NCBI GenBank assembly: GCA_011088265.1
Contig: JAALKB010000014.1
Span: 1 to 33,118 of the forward strand
Origin: Gammaproteobacteria bacterium
GTDB lineage: Bacteria; Pseudomonadota; Gammaproteobacteria; Arenicellales; Poriferihabitantaceae
Length of the DNA: 33,118 bases
Reading direction: 5' to 3'
Below, piece after piece: positions 6,985-15,513 of the stretch. The notes beneath the pieces are model-generated. The model did not search any database. It was not told the origin of the DNA and worked only from the letters and a program-made list of their open reading frames with translations. Each line of letters starts with the position of its first letter. Position 1 is the stretch's first letter. Position numbers and translations under genes: made by a program.

Positions 6985-8691
6985 CTAATTGTATACAGGG
7001 GTTTCATCCCAAACATCAGTGGGTAAGGCATCTAAAACCACTGAAGATGATGCTGAAACAGAAATTTGCTCGTCTTTTGGCACATAGTCTCTGTACTTTT
7101 CCTCAACTTCTTCTGCCTTATCCTTATAACCTTTATCCTGAAGGGCTTTAATCGTCTGAGATAACCACTCTCTAATATGATAGGTATCCTGTTGTTTAAC
7201 GGCAGTTGATAAAACCCGGTAAGGAAGCGGCGTTGCTTCTATCGACTCTGAGTCAAGTATCTCTCCCAAATGAAGTTTGAAAGCTGTTCGCACAGCTTTT
7301 TCTATATCTCCAGGCGTCAGTCCATGGGTCGTTTTCAATAGATCATTCCAATCGATCTCTTTCGGTCTTAGGCCTTCAGGGTGGCTTGCGATATGAATTT
7401 GAAATACTGATTTTCTAACTTTTTCATCCGGCATATCAGCAGCAATCATTTCATCGAATCGGCGCAACATCGCCAAATCGATAAGATGCAAGTGATTTGT
7501 GCCTGCAAAAAATAATACCTTTCGCTTGGATTCCCTCAATCGATCCAACTCCTGTAAAAAATGAGCCACCTGAGTATTCCTCCAGTCCTGTCCAGAGCTA
7601 TTTCTCCCTTGACCAAGTCCATCTATTTCATCTGCAAACAGGATACAGGGTGCTCTGTCGATTGCTTCGTTAATGACATCGGTCAGTGCTTTTTCGCTTT
7701 CACCAACCCACTTACTCATCATGTCATTGATCCTCATTCTGATAACGGGAAGATCATGACCAAAATCAGTCTTGTGTTGATTAGCAAAAGCGTTGATCAC
7801 ATAGGTTTTTCCACACCCGGAGGGGCCATGGAGCAAATAGGAACCCATCTCACTACCCAAAATACTGGCCACTTTGTCAAGACCCAGTGACCATTCCGAA
7901 AAATGTAATTTGTAAATCCGTCTTAGCTCATTAGAAAACGTTCCTGCTTGATCGGAACCAGCCACTTTTGAGAAATCAAGCGCGTCCGCAATGCCTTTTT
8001 CTGTCCGGTCCAGCTTTTCTATTTCTTCTTCAAAAACTTTCAGTCTGGGATGGTCAGAGCTAACAGCAGACAGCGAATTGTAGGTTTCCTGAAAGGCGTC
8101 ATTGTTTCCGCTTCTCCATTGAATAAGGACTTTACTTGCCAGAACTTCTGCGGCCAAAGACTTGGTCAGGAAGGGTGATTTCAATGGAATACTATCGAGT
8201 AACTCGCGGTATTCGTCGCACTTAGCTAAAGCATCAGCTGCGTCCTCCATCTCCTCCACACCCTCCAGTATCCCTGCCAACGTATCGCAGAGAATATCAA
8301 CGAGGTCAGAATAGGAAATAACTGAGTTCGCGGAAGTCAACGAAGAATGACCCAGACAATGGAGTAAACGGGGCAGCGCTTCGGTGAGATCTCTATTTGC
8401 GTAATGCGCATAACCCAGAAGTGCGGCGACATCCGGGGATTCTCCCTGGCTTTCCTTTTCTGCAATAACAAGATCATCAATGATTCTCTGCTCGGAAGCC
8501 CAATCCTCGTCATCGTCTTCAGCCAGAAGCTGGATCGAAACCCATGCTCTGACCAGAAACAGCTGCCAAACAGTCAGCGAAGAGCAAAGAGTAATAGCAG
8601 TATGAAGCAGGTCGAGCGCCTCATCCCAATCTTTTCGATCTATCGCCTTTATTGCCTGTTGATAGGCCGCGTAGTACGAATTAGTGTTCAT
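6985..8691 (-). CDS. Classical AAA ATPase with N-terminal helical repeats (p97/Vps4-like core)
   Basis: A 568-aa protein. Residues 1-230 are helical with TPR-like pairs (IKAIDRKDWDEALDLLHTAI near 15-34), probably a substrate or adaptor-binding platform. The AAA domain at about 250-480 has Walker A GPSGCGKT (289-296), Walker B LFADEID (351-357), sensor-1 N399 and arginine fingers R410/R411. It also has KWVGESEK (327-334), the match of the p97 D2 pore loop MWFGESE, so it is likely a hexameric threading unfoldase or segregase. The tail (about 490-568) is helical then Ser-rich. It belongs to the same minus-strand operon as E1/E2/Ubl/JAB, 27 bases after the preceding gene. A Cdc48-like role on Ubl-tagged proteins is inferred. 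No peptidase gene is nearby. Confidence 0.95.
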   Translation of the reverse strand: MNTNSYYAAYQQAIKAIDRKDWDEALDLLHTAITLCSSLTVWQLFLVRAWVSIQLLAEDDDEDWASEQRIIDDLVIAEKESQGESPDVAALLGYAHYANRDLTEALPRLLHCLGHSSLTSANSVISYSDLVDILCDTLAGILEGVEEMEDAADALAKCDEYRELLDSIPLKSPFLTKSLAAEVLASKVLIQWRSGNNDAFQETYNSLSAVSSDHPRLKVFEEEIEKLDRTEKGIADALDFSKVAGSDQAGTFSNELRRIYKLHFSEWSLGLDKVASILGSEMGSYLLHGPSGCGKTYVINAFANQHKTDFGHDLPVIRMRINDMMSKWVGESEKALTDVINEAIDRAPCILFADEIDGLGQGRNSSGQDWRNTQVAHFLQELDRLRESKRKVLFFAGTNHLHLIDLAMLRRFDEMIAADMPDEKVRKSVFQIHIASHPEGLRPKEIDWNDLLKTTHGLTPGDIEKAVRTAFKLHLGEILDSESIEATPLPYRVLSTAVKQQDTYHIREWLSQTIKALQDKGYKDKAEEVEEKYRDYVPKDEQISVSASSSVVLDALPTDVWDETPVYN

Positions 8692-8718
8692 AGTCGAGGT
8701 ATCTTCATTAGTATTGGA

Positions 8719-9018
8719 TTAATTGAAAATCGGAACCTCTGGGACTTTCAAGCCAATCCATGGCTCTACGCCGGAACGCCAAAAACACGATGTAAAACCA
8801 CTCTCTTGGGCTTCGAGCGGTGAGTCATGAGTGATTCCGAGCGCCCCCAGCTGTAGCGGTGAGCAGTTTGAAAAGAATGACTCAGAACAAACAAGGGCAT
8901 CCGCTTGAATATGAGTATTTATCGACAAGGAAGGATAATCCCCAAATACGATAAAAAAACACACCCGTTGCTCATGGTTTTTCGCTTGGGAGCATATCTT
9001 GCAAATTAACTTATACAT
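8719..9018 (-). CDS. Uncharacterised 99-aa Cys-containing protein
   Basis: Not recognised. It has six cysteines (C6 and C9 as CKIC near the N-terminus, then C20, C45, C52, C78), which might bind a metal, but the spacing fits no known finger. The ATG at 9016-9018 overlaps the TGA of the preceding gene by one base (TGATG), a common coupling arrangement, so it is preferred to an upstream in-frame ATG at 9066 that would overlap by 49 bases. It lies 27 bases before the AAA gene. Moderate confidence that it is a real gene; function unknown. Confidence 0.55.
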   Translation of the reverse strand: MYKLICKICSQAKNHEQRVCFFIVFGDYPSLSINTHIQADALVCSESFFSNCSPLQLGALGITHDSPLEAQESGFTSCFWRSGVEPWIGLKVPEVPIFN

Positions 9019-10151
9019 CACTGGACATGGGTCACTGATATAAAAAAAAGGGGGCTTCCATTCCAACTCGCAAGATCAGAATATTTTCCAGACCTGGAAT
9101 AACTCTTTATTATTTCTTCTTCTCCAATACTGATGAAGTAGCGAATGAGCAAAAATAGGCTCCGCAGGGTATCTGACTCGGTTTCCTTTTTTCTGATGTA
9201 CTGACTCGATTCTCGAGGGTTAATAACTACCTCATAAGAAAACGCCTTTTTGAGTCGTGAAATCCACCTGTCAATGAAATATACCTCCCTGGCAGACACG
9301 CTAATAGAACCAAGCTTTTTGGAATTCTCACCCTGCTCGTCTAATCTCTGGATTGTCGTTTTTTCCGATGCATTTTTATCGGCTTCAAGAATCTCACTAA
9401 AATTGCTCTGGTCCAGATCGAAAATGAATTCAAGTGCCTGTTTCGAGCCTTCGGGTTCGCCTCTCGCAAATGAACGCAATAATTCTCTGCTCACAGGATG
9501 GCCTATGCTGTCAATTAGCTGCCCGAGTTGGAGATTGTTGTCTTCAAGATATCTGTTTTTTAAATCCAGGTTTGGTGGTGTGGAAGACGAAATCCATCGT
9601 ATTCCACACCCTTCGTTTCGGAACTGACTCGCGATAAGAATACCAAGAGCCTCACTGTCTTTTCCGAAACCAATAATGGATCCATGGTCCGGGGTAAATT
9701 GAACGGGAGTATGTCGGGTAGCATCAAAACCCACATCCAGTTTACTTTTCTCTTCTGCTGGAAGCCTATCCTTCGTTTCAACTCCTGGAAAAACGCTCCC
9801 CTCGGAAAGACCATGGATTGCCGGACTAATATTTGCTCTGTCTCGCCGAGGACGAACGATAGTGGCATTGGATAAAATAGTCTTCGGACTCTTAATTCTT
9901 GGCGATATCAATTTCGATCTTTCAAACCATTGCCTACAAATTTGTAAAGGCAACCATTTTTGACGCTCCCCGATCCATTTCGCCTCACGAGCGTGGAGGT
10001 ATTTTCCCGGTTTGCCAAATTTTGAGCCATAACGCTGCCAGTTAGCCCAAGTGCTGGGCGGCAACCCCCTAACCAGGGACCATAGATAAAAAGGATTAAC
10101 AGGAGGCTCGAACTGTTTTGTGGCTGGCTCGAATGTCTCGTGGAGAGACAA
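9018..10151 (-). CDS. Uncharacterised 377-aa protein of the Ubl operon
   Basis: Not recognised. The first 130 residues are basic and Trp/Pro-rich (repeated W at WSLV, WANW, KWIG, KWL, QWF), then a region with PDHGSIIGFGKDSEALGILI, which has strand-turn-helix character, and a mostly helical charged C-terminal half. No membrane segment and no zinc motif. The start is TTG at 10149-10151 with GGGGA about 6 bases upstream, 12 bases after the end of the preceding gene. Co-transcription with the Ubl genes is clear; the role is unknown. It is a candidate target-recognition or effector subunit, by context only. Confidence 0.65.
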   Translation of the reverse strand: MSLHETFEPATKQFEPPVNPFYLWSLVRGLPPSTWANWQRYGSKFGKPGKYLHAREAKWIGERQKWLPLQICRQWFERSKLISPRIKSPKTILSNATIVRPRRDRANISPAIHGLSEGSVFPGVETKDRLPAEEKSKLDVGFDATRHTPVQFTPDHGSIIGFGKDSEALGILIASQFRNEGCGIRWISSSTPPNLDLKNRYLEDNNLQLGQLIDSIGHPVSRELLRSFARGEPEGSKQALEFIFDLDQSNFSEILEADKNASEKTTIQRLDEQGENSKKLGSISVSAREVYFIDRWISRLKKAFSYEVVINPRESSQYIRKKETESDTLRSLFLLIRYFISIGEEEIIKSYSRSGKYSDLASWNGSPLFFISVTHVQ

Positions 10152-10163
10152 CAGTGTTCCCCA

Positions 10164-11021
10164 TCAGGAATTTGATTTTCCACCATCGATGTTTTCTAAA
10201 AACCCCTTGTGGCAGTTCACAAACAGATATGAAAGTGGTTGCACTCTCCAACGCTCTCGAGCAGGAATCACATTCATCAAATCTCTAATGTCATTGGGCT
10301 TTGCCATCATCATGGAATTTATTGAGTCATTGGCAATACACATGCTCTCTAAAGCCGCCAGGGCATAGTACCAATCGTCCATTCCAACAGCAAGGTGAGC
10401 GTGGCCACCCCATGGTATATATTCACTCTCTTCCTTGCCCGATCTTCGAATCAGCTCCGTAACAAGCGCTCCCTGTGTAGCCGGACGATTCTGATCAGAA
10501 AGAGGTGGCAACTCACCCTTTCGACCAAAGGCAATAGCTAACCGTTCCTTCTTAGGCTCCCATGTTTCGAGCAAATGATTAGTGGGTTCGCTTTTAAGTT
10601 CACTATCCATAGATAGTGCCTGAGTCAAACTAATGTAGTTTCTTGCCAGGCCAAGATCGTGCGTAAAATTATTTTCAGCACGCGCACGTTCCCAAGCGTA
10701 TCTGGCCGCCCCAGTATTCCCTAAATCAAGGCACAGTTTTCCAAAACCGATCCACCACTGGTCATCGGTATCAAACGTTAGTAGTACTGATCTTAGATGG
10801 GTAGACTCAACTATCTTCTTCCCGGAAGAAGAATTCGTTGACTCAAAATGGAAGTCATCCTCTGATACCAGATTAAGAACTGCATTGGCTAAAGCAAACC
10901 CATTTATCTCGCCTGCATCATATCTCGCCAGTAACTTCTTAATTTGTGTTCTAGCCCTTCTCTTTCTAGAAAACAATCTCACTCTCCATCGATCTATTTG
11001 GCACAGGCAAACTCCGCGCAA
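10164..11021 (-). CDS. Uncharacterised helical (TPR-like) protein, first gene of the Ubl operon
   Basis: No named family recognised. The 285-aa product is helical after residue 20; the segment around DQWWIGFGKLCLDLGNTGAARYAWERA has the W...G...L.G....A...Y..A rhythm of a TPR repeat, and a second such stretch occurs near WYYALAALES. The longest frame starts at TTG 11019-11021; a second in-frame TTG at 10974-10976 has GGAGAG 5-6 bases ahead and may be the real start (270 aa). The promoter candidate at 11071-11099 lies just upstream, making this the first gene of the block. The helical repeats suggest protein binding, as in the AAA partner. Confidence 0.68.
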   Translation of the reverse strand: MRGVCLCQIDRWRVRLFSRKRRARTQIKKLLARYDAGEINGFALANAVLNLVSEDDFHFESTNSSSGKKIVESTHLRSVLLTFDTDDQWWIGFGKLCLDLGNTGAARYAWERARAENNFTHDLGLARNYISLTQALSMDSELKSEPTNHLLETWEPKKERLAIAFGRKGELPPLSDQNRPATQGALVTELIRRSGKEESEYIPWGGHAHLAVGMDDWYYALAALESMCIANDSINSMMMAKPNDIRDLMNVIPARERWRVQPLSYLFVNCHKGFLENIDGGKSNS

Positions 11022-11070
11022 TCAAACCCTTTTGTCCATACGCTTTGCCTAAAGTCCTGAAACTCAGTAC

Positions 11071-11099
11071 ATTATCACTCTGATTGTCAAATGAATCAA
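11071..11099 (-). promoter_or_regulatory. Candidate sigma-70 promoter for the Ubl operon
   Basis: On the minus strand TTGATT (11094-11099) and GATAAT (11071-11076) are 17 bases apart. The -10 matches TATAAT at 5 of 6 positions and the -35 matches TTGACA at 4 of 6. It lies in the 165-base spacer ahead of the first operon gene, with transcription expected to start near 11064. Confidence 0.5.
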
Positions 11100-11186
11100 G
11101 AAGTAGAGCACAAGACGTCTAAATATTTTTTTGGTAGCCCAAGCCCATGTCTAGACATACAGAATACTCCTTATTGGCATAGAGGA

Positions 11187-13637
11187 TCAGGATCTCATAT
11201 TCTCACCTTTGGAATCGTAGGGGCACTGATCCAGTACTCGTAACTCAAAACGACGACCCGCTATTTCAATTTCGTACTCACGACTAATCAGCGCTTTTTT
11301 CGGTAACCCTGCTGATCTGACATAACCCAGACACAAAGCCTGGCGGCACCTCTGCGACCTAAAACCAAGCCCGCCGGAAGTGGTTCTTCCTACCCACTTT
11401 CCCTGATAAAAGATGGGTTCGTCCCTTAGGAGCAATGGTGTTTCAGCCATGACTTCGAACAGCAGGAGGTATTTCTCAACGGACTTTTCGGATACATTCA
11501 GGAGCGTATCAATACCTATAAACCCATTTGGTTTATCTTTTTTTACGGCGAAACCCAATCCAGCTTCATAGGGATTTTCTTCTGGGCCGATATCTGACCC
11601 CCAGTGCAGATATCCTTTCTCCAATCGACAACATTCCAAGCAAAAATGCCCGGCCATTCCCATTTTATAGTCATCCATAAGATCGGTAACCCTCCTCAGA
11701 ATCCGGTTGGCTGCATCGGCTGGGATGTATAATTCCCACCCGGCTTCTCCGACATAACTGAGTCTAAGCGCCAATATCTCGATATCATCAATGTTCAGTG
11801 TTTTCCCAGAACCGAATGGGAAACTCTTCTGGTCAAGCTTCTCGTTGGTGATATTTTCCAGCAAATCCTGAGCATTCGGACCCATGACGCCAAGCACGGC
11901 ATATTGATCGGTTTCATCTTCCATGAGTACATTCTCCGAATCGTCCAAATGGCTAGCTATCCAGTGCAAATCCTTTGTTCTTGTGGCCGCGCCGCTAATT
12001 ACCAGAAAGCGATTTTCGCTTTGACGCAAAACCGTGCACTCTGCTTCAATTCCTCCCTGTGGATTTAACATCAGGGTATAAACAATTCGACCCGGCTCCA
12101 CATCGATGTTATTGGTGCACAAACGTTGTAATGCCGTGATTGCATGATCGCCGCTAATGGCGATTTTCGTGAATGGAGAGAGTTCGAATATTGCGCCATG
12201 TTCTTGCAACATTCTGGATTCACGCTGAGCCATGGGCCACCAGTTTTGCTCACCATGGCTGTATTTTATTGACGTATCCTCCCCAGGTTTTGCAAACCAC
12301 AGCGGTCGTTCCCAACAGGTCATTGAACCAAATACAGCCCCTAGCTCAGCCATTTTTTCATGCCATGCTGACTGCTTACGATTACGTCCGGTTTTGTATT
12401 GTTTGTATGGCCAATGCATCTGGAATTGATTGTGGACAGATTCCGGTATACGTTGCGCCAAAAAAACAGGATTATTGTCTGCAACATCAAATCTCGCAAT
12501 ATCAACTTCCCATAGATCCATGGGAGCATGGCCTTCAATCACCCAGTCCGCCATGACCTTACCCACTCCTGCGGATGACATAATACCGATGGAATTAAAC
12601 CCCGCAGCGACATAAAAGTTGGACACCGACGTAGCCCGCCCCATGATTTGTTTGGTGTCCGGCGTAAAGCTCTCTGGGCCGTTCATAAACTGAACAATGC
12701 CTGACTCATTCAGGCAGGGCATACGATGCATTCCCGCTTCCAGCATGGGTCCCGCATGTTCCCAATCTTCGTCGAACATGAGAAAAGAAGCATGAGGGTT
12801 TTTCTTTTCATGATTCCAGATTCTGGCATTCGACTCGAAAGTACCAAGAACCAGCTTTCCCGCGTCCTCTTTAATGTAAATGCCACTATCCAGGTCCCTT
12901 AGAATCGGGCAAATTTCCGGTAGTGTTGGGATGCTTTCGCTAACAACGTAAACATGTTCCACTGCCTGTAAGGGCACATCGACACCCGCGAGTAGTCCAA
13001 TCTCTCTGGCCCAAAGCCCAGCGCAATTAATGATCACATCACATGGTAAACACTCTGCGTTTTCCAGCGTAACCGACTTTGCCGTCCCGTGGACTACCTC
13101 AATGGAAGCAACACCCGCATGCTCCCGAATCTCCACACCCAGAGACCTCGCCCCTCTGGCATAGGCCATACAAAGATCCACCGGGTTAACCTGCCCATCC
13201 TGGGTTACCCACATACCACCCACGAGATCATCAGTGTGGAGTAAATTAAGCTGCTCCTTCACTTCTCCTGCATCAAGCATTTGAGTCTCAAGGTTATTCA
13301 TCATTCCCATGGCGGCAATTCGCCTAAGCTCGATCATGCGTTCCGGATGCTGGGCCAGCCACAATCCCCCGGTTTGTCGGTATCCCGTCGATTGTCCTGT
13401 TTCATCTTCTAACCGACTGAAAAGCTCCACCGCATATTTCGCCAACACAGTTAGGTTCTGGCTTCCTCGAAGAGGACCCACAATGCCCGCAGCATGCCAT
13501 GAGGTTCCACTAGTCAGTTCGTTTCTTTCCAGCAGACAAACGTTTTTGCAACCCAGCTTTCCTAGGTGATAAGCCGTACTCAAACCAATGGCACCACCAC
13601 CTATGATGACAATTCTGCTGTTTTTGTTTACCGTCAC
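11187..13637 (-). CDS. FAD-dependent dimethylglycine/sarcosine dehydrogenase-like protein with folate-binding half
   Basis: An 816-aa two-part flavoprotein. The N-terminal half is a DAO-type oxidoreductase: GGGAIG at 13-18 binds the FAD adenosine, and the SGTSWHAAG stretch holds H48 at the place where DMGDH/SARDH carry covalent FAD. The C-terminal half (about 440-800) is of GCV_T/aminomethyltransferase type, which in this family binds tetrahydrofolate and captures the formaldehyde unit. Length and order match dimethylglycine and sarcosine dehydrogenases (about 800-900 aa). The exact N-methyl substrate cannot be told. The start is GTG at 13635-13637. It faces the same way as the MttB homologue upstream (277-base gap), suggesting shared use of a methylated amine. 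Cytoplasmic here; no signal peptide seen. Confidence 0.9.
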   Translation of the reverse strand: MTVNKNSRIVIIGGGAIGLSTAYHLGKLGCKNVCLLERNELTSGTSWHAAGIVGPLRGSQNLTVLAKYAVELFSRLEDETGQSTGYRQTGGLWLAQHPERMIELRRIAAMGMMNNLETQMLDAGEVKEQLNLLHTDDLVGGMWVTQDGQVNPVDLCMAYARGARSLGVEIREHAGVASIEVVHGTAKSVTLENAECLPCDVIINCAGLWAREIGLLAGVDVPLQAVEHVYVVSESIPTLPEICPILRDLDSGIYIKEDAGKLVLGTFESNARIWNHEKKNPHASFLMFDEDWEHAGPMLEAGMHRMPCLNESGIVQFMNGPESFTPDTKQIMGRATSVSNFYVAAGFNSIGIMSSAGVGKVMADWVIEGHAPMDLWEVDIARFDVADNNPVFLAQRIPESVHNQFQMHWPYKQYKTGRNRKQSAWHEKMAELGAVFGSMTCWERPLWFAKPGEDTSIKYSHGEQNWWPMAQRESRMLQEHGAIFELSPFTKIAISGDHAITALQRLCTNNIDVEPGRIVYTLMLNPQGGIEAECTVLRQSENRFLVISGAATRTKDLHWIASHLDDSENVLMEDETDQYAVLGVMGPNAQDLLENITNEKLDQKSFPFGSGKTLNIDDIEILALRLSYVGEAGWELYIPADAANRILRRVTDLMDDYKMGMAGHFCLECCRLEKGYLHWGSDIGPEENPYEAGLGFAVKKDKPNGFIGIDTLLNVSEKSVEKYLLLFEVMAETPLLLRDEPIFYQGKWVGRTTSGGLGFRSQRCRQALCLGYVRSAGLPKKALISREYEIEIAGRRFELRVLDQCPYDSKGENMRS

Positions 13638-13914
13638 TTTAATCGCCCTTCATCGTAGTTGCCTTGCTGTCAGTCAAAATATCCTTTCCAGGGGAGGATT
13701 CATAGCGTATGAACATTTCCTGGCACGCTTGATCGAGAAAAAACAGGCACACCCCAGAATGACCATAGACCAAAGGGCCCTATATAAGGTCCCGAGTTTT
13801 ATCGACTATCATCAGGTTGCGCCCATGTCATGCCAAATGAAAATATCGCTACTGCAATTTGAAATGCAGAAACCGATTCAGACCAGACTCAGACCAGACA
13901 ATGAGTCCTGCACC
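13638..13914. other. Spacer between the MttB-family gene and the flavoprotein gene
   Basis: 277 bases without a convincing gene. It holds an 11-base tandem duplication (13879-13900). A TATATA box within an imperfect GGGCCC/GGTCCC palindrome lies near 13776-13796 (position approximate), but no matching -35 for the minus strand was found. An ORF on the plus strand across it has no family features. Confidence 0.5.
13879..13900. repeat. 11-bp tandem direct repeat (CAGACCAGACT-like, 2 copies)
   Basis: Two adjacent copies of CAGACCAGAC(T/A), at 13879-13889 and 13890-13900. The reverse complement gives TCTGGTCTG, the same core found as repeats at 18336-18382. Confidence 0.75.
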
Positions 13915-15507
13915 CTAGTAATTCATATCCGGCATGGATGACTTACGCTTTAGCACAAACTCTTCGAGTTCTTCCAATCTGGCAACATCCAACGTTGGTT
14001 CTTCATAGCTAGCCAAATGCTCCTTCCAGAGCTGATTGGCTCTTTGAGCTGAGTCCAGCCCACCGTTCGCAGACCATTGTTCCCAGGAATTATTGTCTGC
14101 GATGTTTGATCGATAAAACGCAGTTTCGAAATGATTGAGTGTGTGTCGACTGGAAAGAAAATGCGACCCTGGCCCTACTTCGAAAATGGCATCCATCGCC
14201 TGAGCTTCCGATGAAAGATCAATGCCCTGGGCAAAATCGACAATTTTTCCGCACAGGTCGGCATCCATCATGGTTTTTTCATATCCGGTCACCAAACCAC
14301 CTTCCAACCAACCGGTGGCGTGATTAATAAAATTCGCTCCCGCCAGGACAGACATTAACAAACCATAGGTCGCTTCCTGCTGAGCCTGACCATCCGGCAA
14401 CTTGGAGGCAGACAAGGCTCCCACAGTATGAAAAGGAACCCCCAGTCTACGCGCCAGCTGGCCCGCGGCTAACACCATTTTCGCCCCTTCAGGATTACCA
14501 AATGTCGGCGCACCGGACTGCATGGAAATTGCGGTTGCAAAGCTCCCCATTAAACAGGGCGCACCGGGTCTGACCAACTGCGTTAGCGCACAAACTGCCA
14601 ATGCTTCCGCCAATACCTGGGCCAATGTACCGGCCACCGTACAGGGGCTCATGGCCCCCGCTAAAGTCCAGGGAGTACAAGCAACGGCCTGATTGTTTTT
14701 CGCATAGGTCTTCAGCGCACCGGACATTGCTGAATCCAGCACCAAAGGGGCATTGGTGTTTGCTACGGAATAAAAAACACAGTTTTGGTCCACGAACTCA
14801 TCGCCAAATAAAATCTTTGCCATAGCCACGGAGTCTTCAGCACGCTCACGCCCAATTAGTGAACCAAAACAACCACGATCACTGTATCTAAAATGTCCGA
14901 GAAGCATGTCCAGGTGACGCTTGTTCACCGGGATATCTGTGGGTTCACAAACCACTCCGCCGGAGTGATGCAACCAGGGAATGGTCTGATGAATTTTTAC
15001 CAGATTGTGAAAATCTGCTAATGTGCCATAACGTCTCCCCTCGTCCAGATTATGAATAAACGGTGGACCAAATGAGGGACACAGAACGGTATTATTACCT
15101 CCGATAACCACATTATTTTTCGGGTTTCGGGCATGCTGTATATATTCCGATGGTGCTGTGGCCTGAATAATCTGTCGAGGATGACCAGGCTCAAACCGAA
15201 CCCGCGTCCCCTGAACATCAGCTCCTGCCTCACGAAACAGATCGAGAATCTCTGTGTCATCGGTAAAATCCATTCCGATTTCTTTAAGAATCTGGTCCGC
15301 GTTGGCCTCGATCAGACACAGTCCTTCTTCATTTAATATGTCATAGGTAGTGATTTGTCGCCGAATATAGGGGGCTCGAGCGACATCTGGGCGCGCTCGT
15401 TGGTGTTGCCTTTGTTTTTGCCGTTGGCTGCGTCCCCCTCTGGTTCGCTTTTCGTTACCAGAACGGACGGAATGGGGCAGCCCCTTTTTATCATCGCTCA
15501 CGCGCAT
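13915..15507 (-). CDS. MttB-family (trimethylamine methyltransferase superfamily) methyltransferase, non-pyrrolysine type
   Basis: A 530-aa TIM-barrel methyltransferase of the MttB superfamily. The basic N-terminal tail (GGRSQRQKQRQHQRARP) and the later SASKLPDGQAQQEATYG segment are typical of the non-pyrrolysine members; there is no in-frame amber codon in the gene. Non-Pyl members studied elsewhere demethylate glycine betaine or other quaternary amines and pass the methyl to a corrinoid protein. No corrinoid-binding or corrinoid:THF methyltransferase gene is in this window, so partners must lie elsewhere if this chemistry holds. The ATG at 15505-15507 is used; an in-frame GTG at 15513 is also possible. 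It is divergent from the aminotransferase and upstream of the dimethylglycine dehydrogenase-like gene. Confidence 0.9.
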   Translation of the reverse strand: MRVSDDKKGLPHSVRSGNEKRTRGGRSQRQKQRQHQRARPDVARAPYIRRQITTYDILNEEGLCLIEANADQILKEIGMDFTDDTEILDLFREAGADVQGTRVRFEPGHPRQIIQATAPSEYIQHARNPKNNVVIGGNNTVLCPSFGPPFIHNLDEGRRYGTLADFHNLVKIHQTIPWLHHSGGVVCEPTDIPVNKRHLDMLLGHFRYSDRGCFGSLIGRERAEDSVAMAKILFGDEFVDQNCVFYSVANTNAPLVLDSAMSGALKTYAKNNQAVACTPWTLAGAMSPCTVAGTLAQVLAEALAVCALTQLVRPGAPCLMGSFATAISMQSGAPTFGNPEGAKMVLAAGQLARRLGVPFHTVGALSASKLPDGQAQQEATYGLLMSVLAGANFINHATGWLEGGLVTGYEKTMMDADLCGKIVDFAQGIDLSSEAQAMDAIFEVGPGSHFLSSRHTLNHFETAFYRSNIADNNSWEQWSANGGLDSAQRANQLWKEHLASYEEPTLDVARLEELEEFVLKRKSSMPDMNY

Positions 15508-15513
15508 GCTCAC

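Noticed and set aside
8719-9066. Longer form of the 99-aa protein from 9066
   Set aside because: It would overlap the preceding gene by 49 bases; the TGATG junction at 9016-9020 is the more usual arrangement.
9250-9627. Plus-strand ORF of 125 codons opposite the 377-aa gene
   Set aside because: It lies wholly inside a minus-strand operon gene, with no family motif and no ribosome site.
12173-12556. Plus-strand ORF inside the flavoprotein gene
   Set aside because: Antisense shadow of a well-conserved protein.
13588-13941. Plus-strand ORF across the spacer of the flavoprotein and MttB-family genes
   Set aside because: It begins and ends inside neighbouring coding regions on the other strand, shows no family motif, and covers the tandem repeat.
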